From: Tannerella sp.
Lineage (GTDB): Bacteria; Bacteroidota; Bacteroidia; Bacteroidales; Tannerellaceae
Direction of reading: 5' to 3'
Assembly: GCA_031279875.1 (NCBI GenBank)
Contig: JAITHS010000308.1
Coordinates: forward strand, 1-9,751
Length of the DNA: 9,751 bases
A model generated the notes under the pieces. It was not told the origin of the DNA. It saw nothing but the letters and a program-made list of their open reading frames with translations, and did no database searches. Positions 1 to 8,455 of this stretch are shown one piece after another (positions within the stretch are counted from its first letter, which is position 1; each line of letters opens with the position of its first letter). The translations under genes and the position numbers were made by a program.

Positions 1-80
1 GAGGAACGAAGCAATTCGGAATTACAGGATTGCAGGAGAGGCAGGATTTACAGGTTTTTCTCTGGATTGCTTCGTTCCTC
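1..80. repeat. Inverted repeat, 17-bp arms, at left edge
   Basis: Positions 1-17 (GAGGAACGAAGCAATTC) are the reverse complement of 64-80 with one mismatch; the inner 15 bp (1-15 against 66-80) are perfect. The arms enclose 46 bp that are rich in CAGGATT/ACAGG words. Bases 81-89 (GCAATGACG) continue the right arm in the form CGTCATTGCGAGGAACGAAGCAATCC, a dispersed repeat seen in many bacterial genomes (from memory), so the left arm probably continues outside the window. It lies downstream of the DUF5107 gene and could fold into an RNA hairpin on either strand. No T-run follows, so a terminator role is unproven. Confidence 0.75.
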
Positions 81-193
81 GCAATGACGAATGCCCGGTC
101 TCCTCGTCTCCTCTTCCCCTCGTCTCCTTGTAAACATAATGTAAACTATATGTCAACTTTACGCAAGCGATATGCCAACAATATGCAAATAAT

Positions 194-228
194 TTTCTGC
201 TTTCTGCTTTCTGCTTTCTGCTTTCTGC
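194..228. repeat. Five perfect tandem copies of the heptamer TTTCTGC
   Basis: TTTCTGC is repeated without error at 194-200, 201-207, 208-214, 215-221 and 222-228. It lies 17 bp past the stop codon of the DUF5107 gene, in a pyrimidine-rich non-coding stretch that also repeats CCTCGTCTCCT (102-112 and 118-128). A seven-base unit is a typical slippage tract. I see no coding role, since the frames across it give only low-complexity peptide. Confidence 0.9.
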
Positions 229-244
229 CTTGTTCCCTCGTCCC

Positions 245-3200
245 CTAATTCTTCAGTCCCAGATAGCCGAGATCCATTACGTAATGACAATGTATTTGGT
301 TGCGGACGTTGAGATCTTCATCCCAGATAGCGAGGTCGGGCAGCGAGACGGCAAAATAGTCTATTCGGCATTTGTCGTTAAGATGTTTCTTACCGTGTGC
401 GATGAGGCGCTTGAAACATCTGACGGCGCTTTTTTCGTCGCCAAGCGCACGCCATGCAAGTCCCTGATAATAAATCTTATCCGGCTGCGGGTCGTTGTAG
501 AAAAAAGCCTGCTGCGGCTCCGACGAACCGACGGTAGCCTTTGTAAGAAACGATACCGCTTTTTCTTCTTCGCCTAATGCTCTATATGCCAGACCTTTAT
601 AATAGTTAATATCGTTTTCTTCGGCGTTGATTAGTTTGCCTTCGCCGAGATTTTCCGGATATACGTCGGTAGCGTGAAGAAACGTTAGCGCTTCAATTGC
701 AACAGAGGTAGAGTTCAACGGTTTGCTTAACAATTCTTTTGCTAATTCCCTGTTAGCCAGCACATATTGCCCTGTAACCTTACCTTCGCCTCCTTCCCAA
801 GGGTGGAAACGACGGGAAGCGATGAGTTGCAGCGCCTCTTCATATCTGCCCAAATTGTTAAAAAGTGTTAAATACTCGATAAAAAGATCATCTCGCCGGT
901 TGATAAGTTCGGGATATTTTTCCATAAATGCCAGACGGTCAGCCGGTTTGACGCCTCTTTTGCGATACAGTTGGTCAAGTTCCATCAGAATACGAGCGTC
1001 GGTAGTATCGAGCGCAAAAGCCTGTTCCATAAGCGTTTGCGCTTTTTTTCCGTCATTACGTTTGTTGTAATAAGCGAGAGCGAGGTTGCGCAGCAGTGTC
1101 GGGAAAGAATTGTTGAGCGCCGCTGCCTGCTCCCAGTACGCAATAGCATCGTCATACTGCCGTGCGGCGTAGTAGAAATTGCCCAGAAAATACGGAGCAA
1201 AAGCATCGGACGGATTTTGTGCAATTGCGTTTTTTAAAATCAGCGTTTCTTCTATTCTGTTGGGAAAATAAAAGTCGGGGCATGATACGGCAGCCTTACG
1301 AAAGTAATTGAGAGACATGTCGTTATTGCCTGATAATGAGGCTATCCATCCAAGCAGATACAATATATTTACGGATTGAAGATGTTCCGGTTCACCTGTT
1401 TTCAACAGAAATTGTTCCGCCTCTTCATACAATCCTGCGGCGGCATAATCAAGAGCATATTCGATGTAATCATTTGCTGAACAGCGAGATATACGTTTGA
1501 TACCGTCTATATAACTTTCATCCGCAGTTATTAGATACATTTCAAAACGGCATGGAATATTAAACATCTCAATATCAATCGATTTCAACACCTCGTCTTT
1601 ACGGCCGAGATGTCGCAGAATTGCTGTTTTAAGATGTATGGCTTTGGCGTTATTCCGGTTACGGATAAGGCTGCGCTCAATATTATCAATGGCTTTTTCC
1701 CAATCACGGCGTATGCAATCTATCTGTGCCAGAGCGAAATAAGCGGCGTCTTGCCATGCCGCGTTCCAGGTCGATTTGAATAAGGCGTCGTAAGCGCCAT
1801 CATAACTTCCGGCGTTTGTTTCGACGGATAGGAACTTCAAACACACCCCCAAATTATAGTACGCTTCGCCGTCGTAAGGATTGGGGTTACGCTCTGTCAG
1901 CGTCTCGATTGCGCGGCGGAAATACGGCTCGGCGGCGGCAAACTGCCCGCGACGCATCAGCAGCAATCCTTTGGCGTTGTTACAGCGCACGTCGCCCGTT
2001 TCGCGCCGCAGCCCTTCGTCGTAATAATCAAGAGGATTGTAAGTAGCGTGCCGGTATTGTTCGAGATGCAAACCGGTAAGAAACAGTTGCTCAACAGATT
2101 CGATATCTTTGGGGTCTTGTGCTGCTTTTGCCGGTTCGGGCGTCGGCTTGTCGGCTTCATTTTCGGGCTGATACTCAACGAGTAAGACATCCGAATAAGT
2201 TATTTGCACTTTGACGGAGTTACAACATTCCGTCATAGTTTGCTCCGAAACAAATTTCCAAGGACTGTCAGGCGAGCAGTCAAACGTCTGTTCTTCAACT
2301 GTTTGCCCGTTGTTGATTATTAATTTCAAACTTTTATATTCGCTTGTAGTATAAACGGTTATCTCAAACGCGGTCGAAGCGTCTGTTGTTGGTCGAATAT
2401 TCACTCCCAAAAGCACATCTTTCGTAGCGTTTTTAACATATCCGACTTCCGAAAACGGCATGAAATATTGCGTCCACGACTTTTCTTCATAAGGCTGTAT
2501 CCAAGAGAAATCGGGCTGATTATCAGTATAAACGCCTGTCATCAGTTCGATATATGGTCCGTCTTCGTCGGTCAGATTTCTGTCCCACGCACGTCCGAAA
2601 TCGCAATATCCCCATGTCCACTGTTTTTTGCCGGGCGACACGCGGTGGTCGGCTACATGCAGCATTCCGCAATGCGTATCTTCCTCATAGCAACCGATGA
2701 AATCGTATTTCGAACTTACTGCCATAAACGATGTCGGTACAGGTACGTTTTTATATCTCGATATATCTACTCCTGCGGAATAATCCTGCTTGTAGTATGT
2801 TCCTGTGGCGATAGGAAATGTCGAGACGTCGCGCCTGCCGTGGTCGTAAACGGCATGAACGTCGGGCGGAAATACCGAATGATAATGCTCGTTGACGCTC
2901 ACAGCCGGATTTGCCCACCACAGAAACGTTTGCGGAAAGGGCGTCCGGTTATATATTTTGACGGATATTTCGAGATAAGCCTTGCCCGGACGCAACGTCA
3001 AACCGTGCGTCTCACACATCCCCGACATCCGCTCAATCTCATGACACCATATCGTAGCGCTGCCGTCGTCATGATTTTCTTGTATCATGCAATCAACAGG
3101 CAAAAACGTACTCGGACGGTGGTGCTGCGGCCAGTTAAACTCAATACCGCCGGATATCCAAGGGCCGGTTAACCCTACCAAAGCAGGCTTAATTACTTGA

Positions 3201-3532
3201 TTATAATACACAAAGTGCCGCTTTTTGATTTTGTCGTAAGCCATCTGGACCCGTCCGCCGAGTTCCGGCAATACCATTATTTTCAGATACTCGTTTTCGA
3301 GAAACATCGCTTTATAAGGCTTGTCTTGCTTCTCGTCGGAGACCGATTCTATTACGGGATACGGATATACGACGCCGCTACTGCCCTGATAGACACGCTT
3401 GTCGCAAAATACCGGATTCTTTTCGGGCTTTCCCGCCTCATAAGTGGGGAGCATCAAAATCTCCTTCCAAGCCCTGACGACGCCCTTTTCATGCACCGTC
3501 GGCTCAATAATATGTTTTGTCGTTTCTGTCAT
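245..3532 (-). CDS. DUF5107 domain protein with C-terminal TPR repeats
   Basis: This 1095-residue protein has no signal peptide or membrane segment, so it is expected in the cytoplasm. Residues about 20-455 form the beta-rich DUF5107 region; the segment LKIMVLPELGGRV (83-95) is the kind of strand seen in galactose-mutarotase-like and some glycosidase beta-sandwiches. Conserved-looking polar clusters are GGIEFNWPQHH (128-138), WCHEIE (162-167) and NEHYHS (214-219); these His/Glu residues are candidate catalytic positions, but that is inference. A charged, proline-rich linker (455-475) leads to TPR-like helical pairs, clearest at 515-545, 553-620, 775-842, 974-1000 and 1017-1045. The ending (VSLPDLAIWDEDLN to LGYLGL, 1063-1092) is typical of full-length family members as I recall them, so the gene looks intact. 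It lies 38 bp downstream of the permease on the same strand and is probably co-transcribed. The start at 3532 is chosen because the only nearby upstream ATG is out of frame. Family is fairly sure; enzymatic role and substrate are unknown. Confidence 0.88.
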   Translation of the reverse strand: MTETTKHIIEPTVHEKGVVRAWKEILMLPTYEAGKPEKNPVFCDKRVYQGSSGVVYPYPVIESVSDEKQDKPYKAMFLENEYLKIMVLPELGGRVQMAYDKIKKRHFVYYNQVIKPALVGLTGPWISGGIEFNWPQHHRPSTFLPVDCMIQENHDDGSATIWCHEIERMSGMCETHGLTLRPGKAYLEISVKIYNRTPFPQTFLWWANPAVSVNEHYHSVFPPDVHAVYDHGRRDVSTFPIATGTYYKQDYSAGVDISRYKNVPVPTSFMAVSSKYDFIGCYEEDTHCGMLHVADHRVSPGKKQWTWGYCDFGRAWDRNLTDEDGPYIELMTGVYTDNQPDFSWIQPYEEKSWTQYFMPFSEVGYVKNATKDVLLGVNIRPTTDASTAFEITVYTTSEYKSLKLIINNGQTVEEQTFDCSPDSPWKFVSEQTMTECCNSVKVQITYSDVLLVEYQPENEADKPTPEPAKAAQDPKDIESVEQLFLTGLHLEQYRHATYNPLDYYDEGLRRETGDVRCNNAKGLLLMRRGQFAAAEPYFRRAIETLTERNPNPYDGEAYYNLGVCLKFLSVETNAGSYDGAYDALFKSTWNAAWQDAAYFALAQIDCIRRDWEKAIDNIERSLIRNRNNAKAIHLKTAILRHLGRKDEVLKSIDIEMFNIPCRFEMYLITADESYIDGIKRISRCSANDYIEYALDYAAAGLYEEAEQFLLKTGEPEHLQSVNILYLLGWIASLSGNNDMSLNYFRKAAVSCPDFYFPNRIEETLILKNAIAQNPSDAFAPYFLGNFYYAARQYDDAIAYWEQAAALNNSFPTLLRNLALAYYNKRNDGKKAQTLMEQAFALDTTDARILMELDQLYRKRGVKPADRLAFMEKYPELINRRDDLFIEYLTLFNNLGRYEEALQLIASRRFHPWEGGEGKVTGQYVLANRELAKELLSKPLNSTSVAIEALTFLHATDVYPENLGEGKLINAEENDINYYKGLAYRALGEEEKAVSFLTKATVGSSEPQQAFFYNDPQPDKIYYQGLAWRALGDEKSAVRCFKRLIAHGKKHLNDKCRIDYFAVSLPDLAIWDEDLNVRNQIHCHYVMDLGYLGLKN

Positions 3533-3554
3533 TATTTTTCATCTTAATGGGAAT

Positions 3555-3587
3555 CACTAATCACTAACCACTAACCACTAACCACTA
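3555..3587. repeat. CACTAAC heptamer tandem repeat across the permease stop codon
   Basis: The units are CACTAAT (3555-3561), CACTAAC (3562-3568, 3569-3575, 3576-3582) and a partial CACTA (3583-3587). The permease stop codon (complement of 3571-3573) lies inside the array, so its last residues (VVVSG) are encoded by repeat DNA. The rest of the array fills half of the 38-bp gap before the DUF5107 gene. Gain or loss of one unit would shift the frame at the C-terminus. Confidence 0.85.
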
Positions 3588-5022
3588 CTTCAATCTCTTC
3601 CAGCGACTTACCTTTGGTTTCGGGGAGATTACGCCTTACGAACAGGAAGCCTAACAAGCAAATAACGCCATAAAGCCAAAACGTCCCGTAAGCCCCTAAT
3701 GCGTTGTTTAGCAGCGGAAAAGTGTATGTCAGCACGAAACATGCCGTCCACAGGAAGAACGTCGATATTGCTATCGCCAGCCCTCGAACGCGCATAGGGA
3801 AAATCTCTGCTATCACAACCCATACTACCGGAGCCAAAGTCATTGCATAACAGGCTATTGCAGCCACAACAAGGCACAAAACCGCTATGCCTGTGATATT
3901 TGCGTAATAACAATAGCCCAGAACGGCGTAGATAGCGGCAAGTCCCGCACATCCGAAAAGCAGCAGCGCCCGCCGTCCGAGTTTATCAACGGTGTACATC
4001 CCTACAACGGTAAATATCACGTTAGTAACACCTGTTACGACAATGTTAAACAGTATGTCCGACACGGTATATCCCGCCGACGCAAACACTTCTTGCGCAT
4101 AGTTGAAGATAACGTTAATGCCACACCATTGCTGTAAGACTGCCAGCACAATGCCGCAAAGCAGTATCTTCCATAACCCTTGCAGCGGTTTAAACCCTTG
4201 CAGCGGTTTAAACCCTTGCAGCGGTTTCAAACCCTGCAAGCGGTTTTCAGTACCCTGCAAGCGGTTTCCGTCAACCCTTGCAGCGGTTTCAGTACCCTGC
4301 AAGCGGTTATCCGCTTTCAACCCCGCCATTTCTGTTGCCGCATATTCCGCACCTCCGAAACGCTTAAAAACCCGTTCGGCATACTCGTAGCGCAGTTTGC
4401 TTGCCAGCCATTTAGGGCTTTCGGGGATAACAAATACAAGTACAAAAAACAGTCCTGCCGGAATACCCTCTGCCCAAAACATCCATCGCCAGCCCGTTTG
4501 ACCGTTCCACGACGAGAGAATATCTTCTCCCGCAACGACATTATCGGCTATCAACCAGTTGATTATCTGTGCCGCAAGAATACCGATAACGATAGATAAC
4601 TGTTGCACCGACACCAACCGTCCGCGCACAGCCGGCGGCGACACTTCCGCGATATACATCGGCGACAGGTTCGACGCAATGCCGATACCCACACCTCCTA
4701 TGACGCGCCAAAATACGAACCATTCTATTGTATTCACAATACCCGTACCGACAGCAGAGAGGATGAATATCAGCGAAGCGGTAACTAATAGCGGTTTGCG
4801 ACCGTACCTGTCGGCAATACTTCCCGACAGCATCACGCCAAGCAGACAGCCGATAATGGCACTACCCATCACAACGCCCTGCATCGACGGTGAACCTGAT
4901 ATGCCGAAAAACATCTCGTAAAACGGCTTGGCGCCGCCTATCACTACCCAGTCGTAGCCAAACAGCAGCCCTCCCATAGCCGCAACAAAAGTAACTAAAA
5001 GTAAATATGCGTTAGTTTTCAT
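3571..5022 (-). CDS. Sugar porter family MFS permease (probable sugar/H+ symporter)
   Basis: The start at 5022 gives 483 residues (MKTNAYLLL...). Family marks in order: GGLLFGYD (17-24), RYGRKP (72-77), PMYIAEVSPPAVRGRL (121-136), PESPKWL (200-206), QQWCGIN (297-303), DKLGRR (346-351), PVVWVVIAEIFP (398-409) and PETKGKSLEE (467-476), with about 12 hydrophobic spans. Compared from memory with E. coli XylE and GLUT1, the sugar-contacting Gln141, Gln297, Gln298, Asn303 and Trp401 and the proton-coupling Asp24 all have equivalents, so active uptake of a hexose or pentose across the inner membrane is likely. The oddity is residues about 239-283 in the central cytoplasmic loop, which are encoded by 17-bp DNA repeats and read as LQG hexapeptides. 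An in-frame ATG at 5049 would add nine residues (MPKSPYLCG); I prefer 5022 because the family usually begins just before the first membrane helix and a -7 box lies between 5022 and 5049. Likely controlled by the divergent AraC gene and co-transcribed with the DUF5107 gene. Confidence 0.92.
   Translation of the reverse strand: MKTNAYLLLVTFVAAMGGLLFGYDWVVIGGAKPFYEMFFGISGSPSMQGVVMGSAIIGCLLGVMLSGSIADRYGRKPLLVTASLIFILSAVGTGIVNTIEWFVFWRVIGGVGIGIASNLSPMYIAEVSPPAVRGRLVSVQQLSIVIGILAAQIINWLIADNVVAGEDILSSWNGQTGWRWMFWAEGIPAGLFFVLVFVIPESPKWLASKLRYEYAERVFKRFGGAEYAATEMAGLKADNRLQGTETAARVDGNRLQGTENRLQGLKPLQGFKPLQGFKPLQGLWKILLCGIVLAVLQQWCGINVIFNYAQEVFASAGYTVSDILFNIVVTGVTNVIFTVVGMYTVDKLGRRALLLFGCAGLAAIYAVLGYCYYANITGIAVLCLVVAAIACYAMTLAPVVWVVIAEIFPMRVRGLAIAISTFFLWTACFVLTYTFPLLNNALGAYGTFWLYGVICLLGFLFVRRNLPETKGKSLEEIEVVVSG
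4175..4309. repeat. Seven 17-bp repeats inside the permease gene
   Basis: Two variants alternate. Type A, AACCCTTGCAGCGGTTT, is at 4175-4191, 4193-4209, 4211-4227 and 4273-4289. Type B, AACCCTGCAAGCGGTTT or a one-to-two base variant, is at 4230-4246, 4251-4267 and 4293-4309. The variants differ by moving one base around the central TGCA. The first three start every 18 bp, so on the coding strand they read as the hexapeptide KPLQGF/L; the others read NRLQGTE or similar. The block keeps the permease frame open and lies between TM6 and TM7, where extra residues face the cytoplasm. Confidence 0.93.
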
Positions 5023-5026
5023 GCCG

Positions 5027-5034
5027 CAAAGGTA
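5027..5034 (-). promoter_or_regulatory. -7 box of the permease operon
   Basis: On the minus strand the octamer TACCTTTG matches the Bacteroidota -7 consensus TAnnTTTG exactly. It ends four bases (CGGC) before the ATG at 5022. No clean TTTG lies about 19-20 bp upstream, only a T-run (complement of 5051-5056), so the promoter looks weak at -33 and may need an activator. A second, poorer candidate is TACATTTT (complement of 5053-5060), which would suit the alternative start at 5049. Confidence 0.6.
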
Positions 5035-5055
5035 CGGACTTTTCGGCACTAAAAA

Positions 5056-5082
5056 ATGTAAGTTTTTTTGGAATACATGTAA
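5056..5082. promoter_or_regulatory. Candidate AraC-type operator: ATGTAA direct repeat, 21-bp phase
   Basis: ATGTAA occurs at 5056-5061 and again at 5077-5082. The 21-bp start-to-start distance, two helical turns, is the geometry of classical AraC half-sites. The first copy overlaps the -33 zone of the permease promoter and the second sits in the spacer of the AraC promoter, which would fit activation of one and autorepression of the other. Only six bases are shared and the DNA is AT-rich, so chance is possible. Confidence 0.3.
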
Positions 5083-5098
5083 AAAATTACTATTTTTG
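5067..5098 (+). promoter_or_regulatory. Promoter of the AraC-family gene
   Basis: TTTG at 5067-5070 and TATTTTTG at 5091-5098 match the Bacteroidota -33/-7 elements (TTTG, TAnnTTTG) with a 20-bp spacer, one base longer than usual. The -7 box ends four bases before the ATG at 5103, so the transcript probably begins at or within a base or two of the start codon. Confidence 0.65.
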
Positions 5099-5102
5099 CG
5101 GC

Positions 5103-5999
5103 ATGGAAACCATACCCGACGGATTTAAAGGCGAAAAAGCAATCGTAACTCCTTATAATATAAGGGATTTGCAGTCAAAAAACAGTATTACACGCCAACT
5201 TTATGTTACCCACATCGGCTACTATCCCGCAGCCAAGTATCATTTTCGACAGCGCAATGACGGCGCTCCCGAAAACATCCTGATATACTGCGAAAAAGGC
5301 AGCGGATGGATAGAATATAAAAACGATACCTACAAACTTGCGACACAACAACTCTTCATCATCCCCGCAAATGCGCCGCATTCCTACGGCTCCGACATCC
5401 ATGAGCCGTGGAGTATCTATTGGATTCATTTTAAGGGAAATAATGTAAACATGTTTAAAAAGATAATTGGGAAAGTAATCACTTTGTATGACGCCGTCAA
5501 CAGCCGTTATTCCGACCGTATAATGCTGTTTGAGAGCATGTTCCGTAATCTTGAAATGGGTTATAACACTGATAATCTGGAATATATCAGTTTTTGTTTG
5601 ATGTATTTCCTTGCTTCCGTCAAGTATTTGCCGCAGTACCGCGAGATCAAAAACGCAAAAGTTGAAGACGTCATCCAGAAAAGCATTCACTTCATGAAAG
5701 ATAACATCGAAAACCACATCACGCTTGAAGACATAGCCCGTAATGCAGGCTACTCGCAGTCTCATTTGATAACGCTATTTATCAAAAGGACGTCGTTTGC
5801 GCCGATGGAATATTACAACTCGTTGCGCATCCAGCGTGCTTGTTCATTCCTTCAATTTTCCGATCTGCAAATCAAAGAGATAGCATTCCGTCTCGGCTTC
5901 TACGACCCGTTTCATTTCTCAAAATCATTCGTAAAAGAGATGGAACTCACCCCGAAAGAATACCGCAAGAGATACCGAGAAAACACCGGAACTTCTTAA
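5103..5999 (+). CDS. AraC-family transcriptional regulator
   Basis: The 298-residue protein has the usual length and order of a sugar-sensing AraC regulator. An N-terminal cupin-like effector domain spans about 20-160, with the strand and turn residues IYCEKGSGWIEY (61-72), LFIIPANAPHSYGSD (84-98) and WSIYWIHFKG (103-112). The C-terminal double helix-turn-helix spans about 188-292: first HTH at ITLEDIARNAGYSQSHLITL (206-225), second at about 256-277 with the family signature GFYDPFHFSKSFVKEM and then TPKEYRKRYR. The start at 5103 is favoured because METIPDGFKG is the opening I expect for Bacteroidota homologues and the next Met is at residue 117. It is divergent from the permease with about 80 bp between the start codons, so it most likely controls that operon, and itself, in response to the transported sugar or a product. 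No metal or sugar ligand can be read from the sequence. Confidence 0.93.
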   Translation: METIPDGFKGEKAIVTPYNIRDLQSKNSITRQLYVTHIGYYPAAKYHFRQRNDGAPENILIYCEKGSGWIEYKNDTYKLATQQLFIIPANAPHSYGSDIHEPWSIYWIHFKGNNVNMFKKIIGKVITLYDAVNSRYSDRIMLFESMFRNLEMGYNTDNLEYISFCLMYFLASVKYLPQYREIKNAKVEDVIQKSIHFMKDNIENHITLEDIARNAGYSQSHLITLFIKRTSFAPMEYYNSLRIQRACSFLQFSDLQIKEIAFRLGFYDPFHFSKSFVKEMELTPKEYRKRYRENTGTS

Positions 6000-6032
6000 A
6001 CCGACGTGTGTTCTTTATGAGGGTTTATTTTG

Positions 6033-6142
6033 TCGGAAATTTATCGGAAATAAACATTTCTTATTGTTTATACAATTTGCTAATTATAAAATTATTGTAA
6101 AGATAATGACTTGTAAATTTATCGGAAATTTATCGGAAATAA
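6033..6142. repeat. 21-bp perfect direct repeat flanking an AT-rich convergent gap
   Basis: Positions 6033-6053 and 6122-6142 are identical over 21 bp, beginning TCGGAAATTTATCGGAAATA and ending in A. Each copy is itself a doublet of the 11-mer TTTATCGGAAA or a near form. The right copy covers the last codons and stop of the AlbA_2 gene. The 68 bp between them are AT-rich with only weak hairpins (ATTGT-TTAT-ACAAT at about 6063-6076; ATTAT...ATAAT at about 6091-6107), and I see no gene or clear terminator. Confidence 0.85.
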
Positions 6143-7434
6143 TATTTTGTCGTTTTAAGAGTACCTTCTTTGACTAACAATCCTTTTTCTACCAATTCGG
6201 CAATGTCGGTAGTTGCTGTTCTGACAGTTATATAATACCGTGTTGCGTATTCGGAACTTACAATCTCGCCTTTTCCTTTGAAAAATTTAATTGCGTCTAA
6301 CTGCCTATTGTTAAGATTTAACGCTGTCAAATCCAATTCTTTGTTAAACACAATCCAAAAATCCTGTCCGTTAGCTGAAAGTGTCGGAGCAGGCAAATTT
6401 GCTTCAATGCATTGTTTTTTCATTTTGTACATTCCGCGTCCCCACGCTTCGATATAACCAATTCGAAAAAAGGCTGTGGAAATATCGGGGTTGTGCGGTC
6501 GCGAAGAATGTTTATGCAGTAAATCGTTTAACGTCCAATTTTCAGGCAGTTGGCCAAAGTTCCAAATCATAATTTTGTCTTTATAAACACTGATTTGAAT
6601 TGGTATGCCGCCTGTATAATCCTTGTGTGCTACGGCATTGTGGATTGCCTCGCGAATGGCATCATACGGATATTCGTAATTCTCTACACGAAACTTGCCC
6701 TCGTAACCGATTATTGCTTTAATATACTTGCTAAAAAGCAGTTCCATTGTCTTTTCTACCTGTTCAAAAAGGTTACCGTGAATTTCGTCCTGAAAAATCA
6801 AATCGCTGTCGGATTCAAAATAGCCGATTTTGATAAACGCTCCAGTTACAAACTTTTCCGGGTTAGGGTGAAACAATAAGACGGCAGCTCGTTTGAGGAA
6901 ATTGTTCTCTGTAAGTTGCAGATTTTCAAGCAAAAGTTCGTTGCTGTCGGTTAAAGTATCTTGATCAAGGCGTTTGCTTTTTACGCCGCGTTTACGAAAA
7001 AAATCAAAAGTTTCGGACTTTAAATCGGCAACGGTAACATTTAGAACGGGTACGCTGTCCCAATGCTTGCCTTGCTTTTTCAACAGGAATTTATCCAATG
7101 CCGCGCCTTTCAATTCTTGTTTGGTACTGCCACTGCGGTAGTGATATTCGCCTTTGTAACTTACAGCGTTAGGCTGTGGTTCTACAACGATTTCAATAAA
7201 CTCACCCTGCTCGGTTGTGTACAAATTCACATCGCAAACGATACCCAAAATAGTAGTTATCTTGTTGGGCAGATCTTCCATCAATTTGTTGGAATCTTTT
7301 ACGCCTACCACCGCACCACTGTTGTCTTTACCAATGTAAATGCTACCACCGTTGGCATTAGCGAAACCGCAAATCCAACGCAGGTATTCGTCGCGCCAGC
7401 TGCTTTTGTATTCTATGTTTTGACTTTCAGGCAT
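6130..7434 (-). CDS. AlbA_2 (Schlafen-like) / HATPase_4 putative transcriptional regulator
   Basis: The 434-residue protein has the three parts of the COG2865-type ATP-binding regulators. An AlbA_2 / Schlafen-like domain at about 1-115 carries NIEYKSS (6-12) and GFANANGGSIYIGKD (23-37). A GHKL-like ATPase segment at about 250-365 has the N-box-like EAIHNAVAHKDY (262-273), IMIWNFG (288-294) and a G-box-like GYIEAWGRGM (326-335). A winged-helix end lies at about 368-434. It is cytoplasmic, with no signal peptide. Members are usually annotated as putative regulators or nucleic-acid binding proteins; a defence role has been suggested for some Schlafen-type proteins, but nothing here shows one. 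It stands alone: its own promoter lies just upstream and the gene before it, pldA, ends 120 bp away. The last codons are made of repeat DNA shared with the intergenic gap. The start at 7434 fits the promoter and the usual N-terminus. Confidence 0.88.
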   Translation of the reverse strand: MPESQNIEYKSSWRDEYLRWICGFANANGGSIYIGKDNSGAVVGVKDSNKLMEDLPNKITTILGIVCDVNLYTTEQGEFIEIVVEPQPNAVSYKGEYHYRSGSTKQELKGAALDKFLLKKQGKHWDSVPVLNVTVADLKSETFDFFRKRGVKSKRLDQDTLTDSNELLLENLQLTENNFLKRAAVLLFHPNPEKFVTGAFIKIGYFESDSDLIFQDEIHGNLFEQVEKTMELLFSKYIKAIIGYEGKFRVENYEYPYDAIREAIHNAVAHKDYTGGIPIQISVYKDKIMIWNFGQLPENWTLNDLLHKHSSRPHNPDISTAFFRIGYIEAWGRGMYKMKKQCIEANLPAPTLSANGQDFWIVFNKELDLTALNLNNRQLDAIKFFKGKGEIVSSEYATRYYITVRTATTDIAELVEKGLLVKEGTLKTTKYYFR

Positions 7435-7454
7435 ATACTATTGATTTTGAGACG

Positions 7455-7485
7455 CAAAGGTACAAACAATTTTACAAATGGCAAA
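7455..7485 (-). promoter_or_regulatory. Consensus Bacteroidota promoter for the AlbA_2 gene
   Basis: Read on the minus strand, TTTG (complement of 7482-7485), a 19-bp spacer and TACCTTTG (complement of 7455-7462) match the TTTG-N19-TAnnTTTG consensus exactly. The -7 box ends 20 bp before the ATG at 7434, giving a short leader of roughly 15 bases. It has the same -7 octamer as the permease promoter. Confidence 0.75.
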
Positions 7486-7553
7486 ATGCAGAAAAATCAG
7501 GTGCAAATAAATATTGAGGTGCGCTGTCGAAAAACTCAATTGTTAAACCCATC

Positions 7554-8441
7554 CTAATAGATACTAAAATCTCTCGACTTGATAACAAATCCGACCCTGA
7601 CCATACTCTTAAAATGGTTATAATCAAACAGATTCTCTCCATAGCCGTTGTAATACTGAATAAAAAAATACTGGTTGTCGTTATTGCGGAGTTTGAAACC
7701 GAAATCCCATTGCGAGTTGAAACTGAACGATCTTGAACGCCATGTCAACAAACTTCCGAACACAAACCGACGGTTATCGCTGCGGATATTAAGTCCGAAA
7801 TGACCTAAACCGTTGTATCTCAATATATCACGGTTATTATCGCTGTCGATAAGCGGAGCCCAGATTTTTATTTGAGCGTCTATATTCTTGGTAATCATCA
7901 CATTAGCGCCGACAGAAAACCTGTTCCAACTTCGTGACAGGATGCTGTCTTTGCCGTTTGATTCATGCTCCGCCATCAGGAATGCCCGCCCTACATAACG
8001 ATTTTTATACACAATGATATGTCCCAGACCGATGCCCGGATTAAAATTGATGTCGCGAACGGGCATTGATTTTTGAGCCACGTTCCAAATGGTCTTTTGC
8101 GTAAACATAATAAAAAGATATGTATCGAAAGGCAAGCGGCTGCGCGTAATCTTCTGACTAACACTCAATTGAAACTTGACGTTGGAATTGTTTGCCTTTA
8201 TTTTATCGCCCAACGGAACGCCGCCGATAAAATAATTATCTTTGTAAAGCGAAAAATACGGACCGGTATCAAGTTCGCGGCGCACACTGTCGGCGTTATA
8301 ATTCGGCCTCACCTCTTCGTAACGCTCTATAATCAGGTCTTTGAGATTGTCATTCTTCCTGTCGTCTTTTTCGGGAGGCTCCTGCGCCGAAGCCAAACAA
8401 CTTATTTTCAATAATATAACTGCAACAAAATTCGCTCTCAT
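7554..8441 (-). CDS. pldA: Outer membrane phospholipase A (OMPLA)
   Basis: The predicted product is a calcium-dependent phospholipase A1/A2 in the outer membrane that hydrolyses acyl chains of misplaced phospholipids. With the start at 8441 it has 295 residues, close to E. coli PldA (289). A signal peptide fits residues 1-19 (MRANFVAVILLKISCLASA, cut before Gln20). The catalytic set is complete: His159 and Ser161 in HESNG and Asn173 in SRSWNR. The 14-residue His-to-Asn spacing equals that of His142/Ser144/Asn156 in E. coli. Other family marks are VKFQLS (88-93), FTQKTIW (113-119), RDINFNP (129-135) and a C-terminal strand set with YYNGYGENLFDYNHF (263-277), followed by a tail ending in SIY. 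The frame is open for 48 more codons upstream, to 8585, but that part overlaps the kinase, lacks a leader and would bury the signal peptide. The gene begins 14 bp after the kinase stop, so the two are probably one transcript with coupled translation. Confidence 0.93.
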   Translation of the reverse strand: MRANFVAVILLKISCLASAQEPPEKDDRKNDNLKDLIIERYEEVRPNYNADSVRRELDTGPYFSLYKDNYFIGGVPLGDKIKANNSNVKFQLSVSQKITRSRLPFDTYLFIMFTQKTIWNVAQKSMPVRDINFNPGIGLGHIIVYKNRYVGRAFLMAEHESNGKDSILSRSWNRFSVGANVMITKNIDAQIKIWAPLIDSDNNRDILRYNGLGHFGLNIRSDNRRFVFGSLLTWRSRSFSFNSQWDFGFKLRNNDNQYFFIQYYNGYGENLFDYNHFKSMVRVGFVIKSRDFSIY

Positions 8442-8455
8442 ACCGTTAATAAACT